Assembly (NCBI GenBank): GCA_009741485.1
Contig: CM019214.1
Coordinates: 6,429,719 to 6,493,718, forward strand
Reading direction: 5' to 3'
From: Malurus cyaneus samueli
Taxonomy: Eukaryota > Chordata > Aves > Passeriformes > Maluridae
DNA length: 64,000 bases
The number at the start of each line of letters is the position of its first letter. Position 1 is the stretch's first letter. Below, piece after piece: positions 14,301-26,500 of this stretch. The position numbers and the translations under genes are program-made. The notes beneath the pieces are model-generated. The model did no database searches and had not been told where the DNA came from. It worked only from the letters and a program-made list of their open reading frames with translations.

Positions 14301-15034
14301 GCAGTAAAACAAGTCTACTGTCTTCTGCGACAATGACAGTCAGAAGCCTGCTCTTTCAGAGGAAGGCACTGAGATTATTTCTCATGCACTGCTGTTTTCT
14401 TTAAAAGCCAGCTCTCCAGCGATAGCAAGGAGTGGGTGGCCAAACTCTCACTGCTTTCAGTGGTCTGAGATTTGGAGCCTGGGAATGTTTTATGTAAATA
14501 TTTCTCTTCACATTTTCTCTTCATTTGTCCGAGTGATTTACAGCTTCACTTCAGCAAGGAAAGTTTCCTCTTGAAAAATCTGCATTTGGTGCAAACTGAG
14601 CAGATATTGCACTGGAGCTGAAACCCTCTGACCAAGCAGGCATTGCTAACTACAACAATAAAATTAATCAATAAATACAACTTGGTTGCTTACCATTCTC
14701 CATTGTCCTGAATTTGCAAATCCTTGCATGCTGCATGCCACTTTGCATGTATCATGTGATACATTTCCACACTGTCAGTGCCTACTCCTCTACAGCACCA
14801 GTTTTATAACACCTTCTGGAGACAACTGTGCTTCCCTTTAAGATGGGTGGAACAGGTATATAGCCTGTGTGCCACAAGGGTCCTGTAAGGAATCAGTGCC
14901 AAGAGCATGCCTTTAATTATGTGTGGCAGAACAGAGCATGCCGTGGACACTTCTGAAAATTGTAAGAGCTGCAGCAATGCATAGGAGTTGCCATAGTGTT
15001 ATTCTGACCCCTGAAGGATGGAAACAGAGTTAAC
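11366..15034. other. AT-rich non-coding DNA, no gene seen
   Basis: Only short, unremarkable open frames occur. The stretch around 13,560-13,730 is dense in AT-rich words such as TTTAATTA and could be a conserved non-coding element, but nothing in the sequence proves it. Confidence 0.55.
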
Positions 15035-15039
15035 NNNNN
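15035..15039. other. Assembly gap (5 N) beside poly-T
   Basis: Five N are followed at once by 22 T (15,040-15,061). A homopolymer at a gap edge is a common assembly break, so the true T-run length and any missing bases are unknown. Confidence 0.95.
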
Positions 15040-15869
15040 TTTTTTTTTTTTTTTTTTTTTTCCATTTACTCAGTATACTCTATGAATGTCAAACTCTAAA
15101 CTGCATTAGCAGGATTTTTTAGTGCTTGCCCAGACCTATCCTCCAGGAAATAGTCATGAACTAATGTTGAACGAACTTTAAAATACTGACGTTTTCAGGG
15201 AAGCAGAAAAAATATTATATTTCAAGCTGCTGTAGGGTAAAATTACTGTGAGTTTGATAGTCCATTAAATCTGGCAGGTATCTGAAGATCATGTTTATCA
15301 AGAGATGTAAAACCCACTCTGCCCTCACCTCCTCTTAACTGAAAAGTATTTTAGTGACATTTTGCTAGAATGAATTCAGAGTGAAGTGGGGAAGGACACA
15401 GGTCAGTGATGATAAGATCACTCATTTCAGCTGAGTTAAGATTTCATCAGGATTACATTTTTCAGAAAACGCATCTGTTAGGGGTATGGGCCCTCAGCAG
15501 TGCTTTTGTGAGCTTATCTATCTTCAAGGGGTTCTCTTCCCCCTCCTCCCCCTGAGCAGATAGGAAAAGTGATTCAGGATTCTAAAAGGGGCATTAAGGC
15601 ATATCCTGATACTGCTATCTTCGAGGACAATTTGCTAAAGAAGTCAGAGTTAAACCAATGGGACTCCTGTTACAGCTTTGCTCTTCACCTACTCACTTCT
15701 GAGATGCTTGAAATGTGTTAATGGACCACCTTTCAGGCTCCTGCAAATGTAACAGGTGTACGGAGCTGCTGTATCTGACAATGCTTCTTTCTCAGTCAGT
15801 CACGCTGTCGGGTAACACACTGAAGCAGCACCCTGCCAAAGCTGTGAGCATCCCTGCTCGCAGCCAGAG

Positions 15870-16330
15870 AGACACAGCGCGGTCTGTGCCGGGCGGAGCG
15901 GCTCCGGCTCTGCTCGAGCACGGGGAGAGAGGTCAGCACAATGCTTGCAGGTAGGAGACGGCGAGGGGAGAGGAGGAGGATCAATCCGAATTTCGGTTTT
16001 GTTCCTCCTCCGCTCAGCTGTTGCCATGCACCCGAGCCCCAGGTTGCGGTGTGACCTTGCCGAGGAGCGCGCAGCCGGCGCCGCTCAATGGGACCATTGT
16101 GCAGCCTCGCAGGGGCTCTTCGGGACTCTCTGCCCGGGTGTGGCTGAACCAGCAGCCTCCTCCTCCTCCTCATCCTCCTCCTCCTCCTCCGTGAACTCCC
16201 TGTCCCGGGGAAACTCCGCCAGCAGCACGCTGATGCGAAAGGCAGCCTGCAAGAGGCAAACCCCTTGTCAGGAGCTGAGCAAGGATCTCCCCTCCTCTGC
16301 CCAGGTCTCCAGCTGCCGGGAGCGCTACAA
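15870..16330. promoter_or_regulatory. CpG-rich segment, minor island
   Basis: CpG dinucleotides become frequent here (for example 'agcgcggtctgtgccgggcg' at about 15,876-15,895 and 'gccgaggagcgcgcagccgg' at about 16,058) after more than 15 kb in which they are rare. It holds an in-frame TCC repeat and a 120-codon open frame discussed in the findings. In vertebrates such segments are usually unmethylated promoter or regulatory DNA. Which strand it serves is not visible. Confidence 0.6.
16156..16190. repeat. (TCC)n microsatellite
   Basis: Eleven TCC-type triplets with one TCA interruption. Read from the ATG at 16,026 it would encode 11 consecutive serines, but trinucleotide runs are also common in non-coding CpG islands. 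Confidence 0.85.
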
Positions 16331-17639
16331 AGTTAACCCAAGTGATCGATACGTTATAGGAGCACATTATTCCACTATCGGCGACTGATGCCACTGATGT
16401 AATCAAGTTACATAATCGCCGTCTTTGCACAAATACATCCATCTTCCTACAGACAGATCTGCATATCTTCTTCCATCCATTATGCATGAACTCACCAGCA
16501 GTACATAAGGGTACATATTTTCGCACACACCATGTAACTTTAGCATTGCAGTGCATTGCACTGCACAACGTCATCACTATCGATTCCCTCAACCTTCCCC
16601 CATTCCCTCTTATCAGAACTGATTTTGCAGAGAGAGATTACCAATGTGCATTGCTCGGATCCCTTTAAATCTTTAAAGGCTGAAGTGCTTCCCTCACTCG
16701 CTTCTGTTCTTAAGAAGATGATCTTTCCTTTTTCTCCCGTCTCGCTTCACACCACAAGTAACAGGAATGAATTCTCACACAGTCCCTCAGCCAGATGCAT
16801 GTATGTATGAAATACCGAAGATAGCATCTCTGTTTGCACATCTTCCAACTCCTATACACGTGGTCTGAGGTTTCAGTAGGTAAGTTATTGGGTAAAAAAG
16901 ATATTTTGTAAGAGCAGCTGGATGAGAGATTGTCAGGCTAGTGACATTTATGATATTTCCCTACTATGAAGCTGAGGGGATTTTGTCCTTAACCGCCCCT
17001 CAGTTTACAATTTTCTTGCAGGATTACAGGAACAGTTGTAATCCCAAATTACCAGTGGCATTTAACCCCTTTAGCACCAGTGCACTGTACCATGATCAAT
17101 ACGGATCGCCACCTTAAAGTTTAACAACTTGAAAAGCAGGTTTTCTCTACCTCCATTGCAGCTATGAAATGCAGCAGAACGCTGCACAGAGTTGGAAACA
17201 TCTATTTAACCCAGACACGATGGGATCCGATCTCATATTAATTAGATTCCATCACGGAGAGCTTCTTTACTGTCACATAGCCTTTCCAGTCAAATATATT
17301 ACAAACAGGAAAATTTAAAAAAAAAAAAAATTAAAAAGAGGGAAAATGAAAGACTCCTGCTTTTACAGTACTCTCCCAAATCCAGAGGGTGCATGAATAC
17401 CATAGGAGGAGATTTTTTTTTCTTTTTTAATTTATCGCAAAAAGCACTCACCAGAAGACCTACTGCAGTTATTCCACTCAACTGCCAATAGCGGCTGGAG
17501 CCCCTCGCATCAGGCTAATGCAGCAATGCCGAAAGTGCCCATTTCAGTCACCCGCCACCAAGTTTAGCAATGCCGAGCTTTCCGCCTGGATAAAATGACC
17601 TTACCCACAGGAGTCTCCCGAAATATTCCTCCGGTGCGA
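16331..17639. other. CpG-retaining bridge between two islands
   Basis: AT content is high, yet CpG persists (gatcgatacg, atcggcgact, aatcgccgtc, atacggatcgcc, acacgatggg, gatccgat). This is unlike the CpG-depleted DNA elsewhere in the window, and suggests the interval is also protected from germline methylation. Candidate splice donors lie here: TAG|GTAAGT on the plus strand at 16,879/16,880; CTG|GTGAGT on the minus strand at 17,452/17,451; TGG|GTAAGG on the minus strand at 17,605/17,604. None is tied to a recognised exon. Confidence 0.5.
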
Positions 17640-18126
17640 TCAGTCAGCGAGGCCAGTGCCGGTCACCACACTGCGCACTCGGCCGGAGAAGCCCCGCGTT
17701 TACTCCTGGGGCTCAGCTGGCCGCGAGTGCCGCGGACGCGGCGCCCATCCATCCACCGCTGCGGGCGCAGGTAATTCCATACAGACTCCGGCGCCCCCCA
17801 CCCCCCCACGAGTCGCCCCTTCCTTCCTAGTTCAGAAAGTGCCCGCGTCGCCGGCGGGAGGTACCATCCAGGTGCGGCGAGGGGGGGCGGGGGGAAGGGG
17901 GCGGCCGCTGGGGGCCCGCTCGCCCGCGGGCAGCTCCGCGCCAGCGCCCGCTGCCGCCGCCGCCGAGGGCCGGATCCCGGCTGCCCGCACGAGTATCCGG
18001 CGAGCGACGCTCCGGAGAGGGATCCTTTCCTTTCCTTTCCTGGTGCTGGGCGGCTGTGGGGAAACGCTCCGGGTGGGGGGGGCGGGGGAGGGTGCTCGCC
18101 GGTCCTAGCACCGCACCGCAGCGCCA

Positions 18127-18225
18127 AAAAAAAAAAAAAAATTAAGAAAAAAAAAAAAAAGGAGGGGGGAGGGTTTGGGGAAAAAAAAATCTCCAAATGG
18201 AAAAGAAGAAAGAAAAAAAAAAAAA
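18127..18225. repeat. Poly-A tracts inside the CpG island
   Basis: Four A-runs of roughly 9 to 15 bases each, separated by G-rich spacers, form a strand-asymmetric purine block of about 100 bp. Purine-rich blocks like this exclude nucleosomes and are error-prone in sequencing. Confidence 0.8.
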
Positions 18226-18416
18226 AATCAGTTGTCCGCTTGCCCCGAACGATACTAATCCCCGGTGAAAATGACAAGTGATCAGCAAAGAAGAGGAGGT
18301 CTTGATTGATAACCAACAATCCACCCAAAATATCCTCGGGAGCAGAGGAAGAGAGGGAGGGAGAGAGGCGAGAGAAACTGCAGTGCATAAACGATCCCTG
18401 TGTTCCTACGAGACGG

Positions 18417-18438
18417 GCTGGCTCGCTCGCTCGCTCGG
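18417..18438. repeat. (GCTC)n simple repeat
   Basis: About five GCTC/GCTG units, each later unit carrying a CpG, within the CpG island. Confidence 0.8.
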
Positions 18439-18700
18439 CTGAACGCGCCCTCCGCCGGGCCGGCAGGAAGGGGCCGGCACTGCCACCCGATGGACAGCGC
18501 CGCACTCGCGCAGTTCTGCGGGGGGAGCCGCCGGGGAGGGCCCTTCCGAAGGGATCCTGGAGAAACTCCTGGCTAGCGGGGCCTCCCTCTCTCTCTCCCT
18601 GCCTCTCCCTCCCTCCTTCCCTCCGCCCCGGCGCCGCCCGCCTCCCCGCGCCGCCTCGGTCCGCAGCGCCGGCCCGCTCCGCTCCGCGCCCGCCGGGACA

Positions 18701-18728
18701 GCGCCGTGAGGGGAGCGCCGTGAGGGGA
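18701..18728. repeat. Exact 14-bp tandem duplication
   Basis: The unit GCGCCGTGAGGGGA occurs twice head to tail (18,701-18,714 and 18,715-18,728), and GCGCC follows again. It is a recent small duplication or a sequencing/assembly stutter in GC-rich DNA. Confidence 0.85.
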
Positions 18729-18869
18729 GCGCCACACGCGCGGGGGTCAGCCTGCTCCGCTTTACCTCTTAAAGCTTTATTTTATTTTTTCTACCCCCCT
18801 TCCCCTCCGGTTTCCCAAGCGAAGTGTTTTAGGAGAGATGATACATTATCTATTCTTGGATTTTTATAA

Positions 18870-21800
18870 GGCAAACTGTGGGCCTCGCTGTTGCCATGGG
18901 ATCTTCTTTGTGCGAACTCTCTGAACTGTGTGGGAACAGTTTTATTTCCTTCCCTTCAGATTTTTGTCTTTATTTTTTTTTTTCCCTTCTCTTCTGTAAC
19001 TCTTCTGAAGATAGGTATCGAAATGTAACTGCATTATTGCCAATTAAGATTAACAGCAGCTGCAAGGTGCATCTAATTAGGAATGTTAATTACTTCACGA
19101 AATAAATAGTCATTTGCAGATGTTTATTACACTAAACAAACGTTCTATAAAACATAACTCAAATTCTGACACTCCCCTCAATAAATTTGTTTCCATTCCT
19201 ACACAAAGGTGCAGGGGGAAAAGCATCCCTTCTTCCATTGCATTAACCCTGCAGGTGCGCCCAGGGAGAGATACAGAGAGTTGTCTGTGCGTAGGTACAG
19301 GGTTGAATCAGAGGAATTTTGAACTTTTACAACCATTGAATGGGGTGGGAGCGTCAAGCAGCAATGAACAATGAGAGATAAATGTATACAGTTATGAATC
19401 TGTTTATATCCTGGTCAATAGTGCTCTCCAAAACCAGGACAAAGAGACTGACAGCATTCACCTACCTCTTAATCCATCCTGGCGTCTTGTAGGGCCACAG
19501 AGAGGAATCCAAACTGCTGTGGGTATTAAACCCCCAATTTCTTACAAGAGAAGGGAGAAAAGAAAAAGCAGCATGTGGGAGAATGTGATTTTATTATGGA
19601 ACATGATAAAGGATTATCGATAGGCAGATAACGTGCCATGCAGAGTCAGTGGGTTGCAGGAGGGGTGGGAGCTGTTGCAGAATTTGTGGAACTTGCTCCC
19701 ACCCCACCCCACCTCGCCTTATAACAGAATGGCACTCTTCATGTCAGATAAAAAAATAGATGGAACTAGAAATGAGTGCAGCAACCAATATTCAAAATCC
19801 AGTGTTAAAACACGAAAATTAATGTGACTGGTTAAACCAGGCGTTGAGATACTACTATGATGAGTGATCCATATGCGTGGGCAGGTAAAAGAGACATGAA
19901 AAACTTTATGGGATTCTCTTTGTGGATCAGTACAGGGCATTTTAAGTTAGCTAAATGACTCATACCATCTACTTTAGAGAGCAGGTTTGGGTGCTTGATT
20001 TAGAAGCCCAGGCGTCCTAGCTCTTTAATGGAGAGAGAGGGAAAGACAGAGGGGTTCCCAACTTTGATTCTCACTATTATCCTTTGGGAGAGCAGCTTTC
20101 TCACCATGGAGGTGCCACAACAGACTCCCAGCACAGACACCTCCATCACGGGACTTCCAGGAGTCTTCTTTGTGCCTTGACAGAGCAGCAGATGCTTTGA
20201 GGTGCAAAGGGCAGAGCATAGGAAGGAGATACTTGGGGCTAACCCTAACCATTTGCCTTCAGTTCCTGATTTACAGATTTTTCTTCCACTGATAGCCAAG
20301 GAATTTAATGTGTCTGTCCTTTTGCTCTTTCTCTGGATTATGTGAATTAACACCGTTCTTATTCGTAAGGGTGCAGTGAAGATAAAAAGGCAATAATGTT
20401 TGTTAGGTGCTCTTATACAGTGGTCATGGGAGCTATATAAGTTTCCAGGGAGGCTGATTAAGTGTCTGGTAGAAGAAAAGGAAAATGAAAAAGGGTGGAA
20501 GCCAAAAGGTGTGAACAAAATACAATGGAATTGCTAAAATGGCTGAAAACCAGACTAATAACACAGAAAAGCTGTAGACCATTCTTACTTGCAGAATACA
20601 AACCACCTGTGTTCTGGAGTTAAATTTATCCCAGGGTTAAAGAAACTAGATTGAGTTCATTTCTCAGGTACTGAATTGCTATGAATAGCAATGCAGTTGT
20701 ATGGACACAAGTATAAGGGATGTTACTTTTTTTTCATGGTCATATACCTAATCTCTGATTGGCTTCATCCTCCCCTTAGTAAGTATGGTTTGTAAAATAT
20801 AAAAGGAGATTTCCTTTGTCTTCATTATGACTTGAGTGTTTTCAAGATACTTCACCAAGGAGAAAAGCAGTATTGTCTGGTAAACAGTTTTAACTCCATG
20901 GCGTTCAGTGCATGCTGAATTGTTTAATATGAATGAGTGGTGTACCTTGTACCTGAACCATGTGTGCCACATCCTCATGCATTCTTCACTGTCTTTACAA
21001 GGATCACCACATTTAATGTGTATTAAGGAAAGCAAACACTGCAGTCAAAGTAAGCTTTCTTTTCTAAAAGTAAAGCTTATTTAAAAGGGAAGGGCTGACA
21101 GAGTGTGTGGTTCTGAAGAATGCCAACATCATGCAGAATGCTTGGTTAGTAAATCCAGTCTGCTGGAATGGATGCTGCCCAAGGGCTGATCCCAACCCCA
21201 AGCTGCAAGGGGTTCTGCAAAATTTCATGGCCCCATGCTAACCCTGCTGGAAAATCTGTCCAGAGGGTCCAAAGACTGACAGGTCTTGATTTCTTGCTAC
21301 CTACCTGTGGGTTTTAGGTGGTAAATATTGTTTCTGCTTGTGTATTATTTTCCACTGTTTAACAAATGCGATGGGAGAAACAGACACAAAACACCAGCAC
21401 TTGCACATTCTCTTGCTGAGTGTGCATATACAATAGAACTATGACATGATATGAATCTGACAGCATGGAAAACAAGCATAGATTTTTAGATTAAAAAAGT
21501 AATGAAATCAGAATTTCCATAATATGCCTTCACTCCCCTGCTATAAACACCAAACAGAACCCCTGCTCATGTAAAAATCTACATCTGAAGCCTTTAATCC
21601 TGTAAACTGCATTCTCAATCTAATTACTAAACAGTTGCAGTAAAGCAAAAAATCAGCATTTTATTTTTTTCTTTTCCCCTTTTCAAAACACAATTGCATT
21701 GATCTTATTAAAAACAGGCTTCCTTTTTGTCTACTTCTGACAGACTAAGTAGTCTTGAATACTCCAGAGAGAACAACATAAAACCTGAAATCTGGTGTGA

Positions 21801-22851
21801 TTAATCTTCCAGTTCTTTAGTGTGAGTGTATATTTTATATTTTTGATTTTTATGTATTTTAAGTTCTATATAATTACATCTTATTTGTTGAGTGCTTTAT
21901 ATAGTGCGCTTTACATATTTCATCCTTTTAATAAGTCCAGGCAAGGGTGTTGGAGCAAGAAGATATTTTAAAAAGAATAATTTGTAATTCCATGTTGTGA
22001 AAATTTTGAGAGCAATTTCCTTTACAGAGAAGCCTGACTCTAAAGAGTACATACCTCGTCAGGGAATAATACTCATCTCATAACAAAGGGATTTAATCAC
22101 AAAAAGTCTTGTTTATAGTCTTAATTGCAATTCTGTTTTTCTTTTCCTGAACCACTGTTGGGTTTTGCATGGCCAGGTTTTGGTAGCAGGGGGAAAGAAC
22201 AACAGGAGTGGGTGGCTTCTGTGAGAAGCTGCTGGAAGCTTCCTCCATGTCCAGCAGAGCCAAGGCCAGATGGCTCCAGGATGGACCCGCTGTTGGCCAA
22301 GGCTGAGCGCATCAGGAATGGTGGGAATGTCTCTGTGATAACAGATTTAAGGAGAAAAAAACATTGCTGTGTAGTTGTAATCACATCCAGAGAAGAGCTG
22401 AGTGAGAACATGGAGAGGAACAACTCTGCAGGCACCAAGGTCAGTGCAGGACAGTGACAGAGGGGCTTTGGTGAGGGCGTGGCATCCATCCAGTGTTGAC
22501 CCACCACAACCACAGGCACCTCTCTGTAAGTGTGAGTGTGCTGTGCTGTACCAAAGGCTGCAGCTGAACCCTGCTTTCCTTGTTGGTACCATTTTTGTGG
22601 AACTAATTCCACAGCTTTGTGCTGAGCATGTCAGACAGCCCAGGCTGTTTGGTCCCAGCTCTGCCAGGACCCTGCTGCTGAGACAAACCTCTGTGTCAGC
22701 TACTCATCAGTTGTAGGTGGCCTGAGCAAAGGGTTACAGCACCTATGGGTGAAAGGTGACACTACATAAAACCTAAATATCTCATTAATGCTTTAACACA
22801 TGCATTTCATTGATTGTTAGTGTTTAAAGAAAACAGAATTTACACATGTAT
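18870..22851. other. AT-rich non-coding DNA, no gene seen
   Basis: Immediately right of the CpG island the sequence returns to AT-rich. The segment 19,015-19,110 has several AATTA-type words and a pyrimidine tract (18,961-19,000). No coding exon or repeat family is recognised. A two-unit CTAACC motif at about 20,239 is too short to be telomeric. Confidence 0.55.
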
Positions 22852-22982
22852 AGATATGGATGTAGGTAGAGATTAGATAGATATAGATATAGATGATATA
22901 GATATAGATAGATATAGATGTAGATATAGATATAGATATAGATATAGATATAGATATAGATATAGATATAGATACAGATAAA
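22852..22982. repeat. (ATAGAT)n microsatellite
   Basis: An irregular GATA/ATAGAT tract at 22,852-22,920 becomes a nearly perfect 6-bp (ATAGAT)n array at 22,922-22,972 and ends in GATACAGATA. It is expected to be highly polymorphic in length. The open frame reading Ser-Ile repeats on the opposite strand is a product of the repeat. Confidence 0.95.
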
Positions 22983-23561
22983 TGGAGATAATATATATTA
23001 GCTTTGTTGTCCTGCAATTTACTGCTTTAACCTAATATAGCCAAGGATAATGTCAAAGTAATTAAACGCTCATCTCTTGCTCGTTTTTAATTTTGTAGAA
23101 TAAATGGTTACTTGCTGTTCCCCATGTGTCCCATCAGAGTCTCTCAAATGAAGATAATACCCATCCATAAGCTGCTTAGAACATATACCTCATCTATTTA
23201 ATTAAACAGTACTCTATCACAAGATGAGAAAACTAAAACAATAGGGTGCATTCATGCATTTAAAAATCTGTATGTTTGAGTTCAGAGTTGCTTTGTTGAT
23301 TTTTTCTCTTTTTTTCCCAAAGGAGCTGACAGAAGGCAGCAATAAGGGATTATTTTTTTTTGAGGGTCTGTTTAGAATATTCAGTATATAGATATAAATC
23401 TCATCCAATTCTTATAATTTCCTATAGAAAAGCTCCAATTGCTTCAGTATTACAGCACACTTGCTCTACTGTTGCCTAATCAAATGTCATAAATTGGAGA
23501 TTTTAAATACAACTCCTTAATTTGGCAAAAAGTTGCATAAGAATGATTGACCCAAGTTGAG

Positions 23562-23586
23562 TACTCTCATTGACCCAATGAGAGTA
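23562..23586. repeat. Perfect 10-bp inverted repeat
   Basis: Arms TACTCTCATT and AATGAGAGTA are exact reverse complements around the loop GACCC. Just to the right is a short direct repeat of CAGCAGTTCATGG (about 23,597 and 23,620). No known element is recognised. Confidence 0.6.
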
Positions 23587-26500
23587 ATCCCATGGCCAGC
23601 AGTTCATGGGATGTGTCCCAGCAGTTCATGGCCAGGGCTGGACAGCTGCAGTTGAAAAAGACAGGGCTGGAGACAACCAAAAGCGATTCTCACTTAATGC
23701 ACCTCCCAAATTCTGACAGAGATTTTCACTTTTCATCATGAGAAAATGCCACTCACCAAGATGAGAAGTGTTAGAAATTAGGAGACAAATCGATCTGAAA
23801 AAAAACCCCAAACAACCCAAAGCCCAAAACCTAAAGGAAAAATCAACACCACAAGTAACACTTTGCTGAGTCATCCAGCTGCTTTGTTAAAAGCTCCCAT
23901 GGGCTGCTGCTCCCTTCCTGCTGTGCTGCTCCCCTGCCCAGCACACTTCTGAGTGCCTCCCTCTCACCTCACCTTGCCCACTGAAGCCTTCTGTCACTGA
24001 CAGCTTTTCTCAGCAAGAAAGGGATATTTCCACAGCCTCCTGCCCACCTGTGGATAGGCCATGGCTGGCAGTGGCAGGGCTGAGTGCCAGGGACCTTCCC
24101 CATCCAATCCATCCATGTGGATATTACACACCATTTATTAAATATCGTTTCTGTGCACTCCTGGACATCTGGCAGCCCCTGCCCATTCTCACTGTGAGAT
24201 GTGGCATCGGTACTGTTTACATGAACAGGGTACACATGGCCATCATGTCATTAATGGGTGCATAACACAAGTTTTGTTCCTTTGGCTGCAGAGTCACCTC
24301 TTGAAGCATTCACTCCCTCACCGCTGAAATGACTTCTGCAGCCTTGGTGCAGGTTGGCAACCAAAATGTGGGGTCATGCGGGTCAGGAGAGCGATGGGAC
24401 TGCCAGGAGCAGTGAAGTGCTTGCTCAGACGCAGCTCCATATGAGCAAGTTTCCAAAGAAGTATGGCTACTTTCATCCTGAAGTACATCAAGTACTAAAC
24501 TTATGTATATCAAAGAGCGTGACTGACAAAAACAAAATCAAATCCAGAAACTGCCTGTGTAGATTAGATGTAAACCACTTTGACAGGAACAGACTACAAT
24601 TTAACTGGTTTAATGTTCTTGAGTAAAAATATCCTTTGGAAAGTTATGAAGCAGAATGAGAGATTGCTAAAATCAAAGATGTGTGAATTATCTACCTCAC
24701 AGAGTTCCTGAATCAATTACGTATAAAGCTATACATGTCAAAATTAATTAACCTAAGAAATGTTTATTATTCAGTGTTGTTGATTTTCTGTCTCCCCACT
24801 ATACACACGCACGTGCACATAGCAAGGAACTTCATTTTGTGCTTACCAGTGCATCCAATTTAGCAGCTGCAAAAGGTTTTTCCCAGTTATTAATATAAGT
24901 GATTAGAGTAATCTGCAGTCAATATGTTTTGTATCTTCGTTTTGCTATTTGGGTGCCATGGGGAGATCTAGAGTTCTACATACAGACCTCAGCTGTGCAT
25001 GTGAGAATAATTTATTTGAGGGCGAGACAGGGACAACAAACACAATGGAGAGAGGGAGGGGGAAAATTGACATTTTTATTACATATAGGACAGGCCTTGA
25101 TTTAAAAACCTGGGTGAGAATATCAACACAGCTGTACTATGGACCTCTATGTAAAGTGGAGACAATGACTGTAAATGCGATTAGAGACATTATGAAGGCA
25201 AGCAAAAAAAAAAAAAAAGAAGATGGTGGTACAAAACCTCAGCTGTATGTGGATTAGGTAAGTGTGATTGATGGTGGAACATGATGATTAAAGTTTAGGA
25301 CATAATAAACAGTTGTTCTTTGGAACACTAAACACTAAGCAGAGAACTCACAAGAAGAGGAGCAGGTCTTTACTTTTTAACAATGCACAAGACCCATTTC
25401 AAAAGCCAATTATTTAAGTATCATTGTACAATAATCACTGTGAAGTATGCAAATTCCTGAAGCAAATCTCCCCAGATTGCCTCAAATAGATATCAAAACA
25501 ATCTCTCCTTTTCTTACTGAAATATTGCTTTACTGTAAAGAGAGGAAATACCTAAATATAATGGAAGTTATTTTAAATTAATTTTAAACAATACACTCCA
25601 AATGGTAAAAATATTAGTTGGTGCAAAGGATGCTGTCAAAGACATCTTGTTACAGGCTTGGTGAAAGGACCCAGCAGATCCTTTAAAAAGGGCTAGCTTG
25701 ATCCTGACAAATAGTAAAGGGTCTTTTAGACATGAAAAAAACCCTTCTTTCCAACATGAAAATCACAGCCCAATAATTGGAAATTATATATAGAAAAATT
25801 AAATGTAAAGCTATAGCAACTCAGCCTTGACAAAAATGTTGAGAGTCAGCCCACTAACGGCATATAGCATAAAGAAAAAATATTTTCAAACTCATTAGAA
25901 GATGAAGCTTGCCATCACTGGTAACAGCAGATGATTCAGTAGGATGAGAATTAGCAGAAAAAAACCCAGTCAATAGAGCAGTAAGAAGTTGAAAAATAGT
26001 CAATTTATAGATATTGTTGTAGTACATATGAGATGTTTTAGCATCTAAGCATGTTAAAATTATTATTGCTACCATAGTTTAAAATATTTTTTGTTTCACA
26101 AAAATCTTGTAGTACTCAAAGGAAAATACCAATATCACTATCAGAGTTTCTCCAAAATGTCTGCTTGATGTTAAACAATTTCCAACAAACAATCAAGACA
26201 TCAAAAATGACTGGAATGAGAAAGAAAACTGAAAAACATTATACTGCTGTGTAAGGTCATAGTGAACTTTGTTTCTGAATATGACACATGATTGGGTCAG
26301 CCTTTCTCAAAAAAAAAAAAGTCTCAATTAGTATTAAGCAAAGTAACTAGTAAGGGAATAGTCAAATAGAACATGTTTGCTCAGAGAAATGGAGGGTGAC
26401 CGAACAGAGCAGGTCTATTTGGTTTTCAGAAGATGATACAAAGAGAAATATGTGAGATCTGTAAAGTTACAGTGCAAGGACCAATGTTTTCAGTACGCAA

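Larger units (their letters stand above)
17640..18770. promoter_or_regulatory. Strong CpG island, putative gene promoter
   Basis: This is by far the most GC- and CpG-rich part of the window. It contains GC-box-like G-runs (about 17,880-17,910 and 18,072-18,092), a (GCTC)n run (18,417-18,438), pyrimidine-rich DNA (about 18,585-18,625) and an exact 14-bp tandem duplication near its right edge. A-rich tracts interrupt it at 18,127-18,225. Known biology links such islands to transcription start sites, often of housekeeping or developmental genes. I see no start codon or open frame that I recognise on either strand. Candidate minus-strand donors just left of the island would suit a minus-strand gene, but a plus-strand gene is not excluded. 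Confidence 0.7.

Noticed and set aside
16547..16565. Inverted repeat TGCAGTGC-ATT-GCACTGCA as a microRNA-like hairpin
   Set aside because: The stem is only 8 bp with no flanking pairing, too short for a precursor.
17061..17090. Possible REST/NRSF site (TTTAGCACCAGTG...)
   Set aside because: Only the left half resembles the motif; the right half does not match.
17663..18505. 280-codon open frame on the minus strand through the CpG island
   Set aside because: It is mostly low-complexity translation of GC-rich and poly-A/T DNA, with long Phe and Pro runs. It has no recognisable domain, and GC-rich DNA gives few stops by chance.
20237..20252. CTAACCCTAACC telomere-like motif
   Set aside because: There are only two units, too short to be an interstitial telomere.
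22852..22982. CRISPR-like or satellite array
   Set aside because: The unit is a 6-bp microsatellite without spacers, and the host is a vertebrate.
22817..23017. Ser-Ile repeat open frame on the minus strand
   Set aside because: It is a direct translation of the (ATAGAT)n microsatellite.
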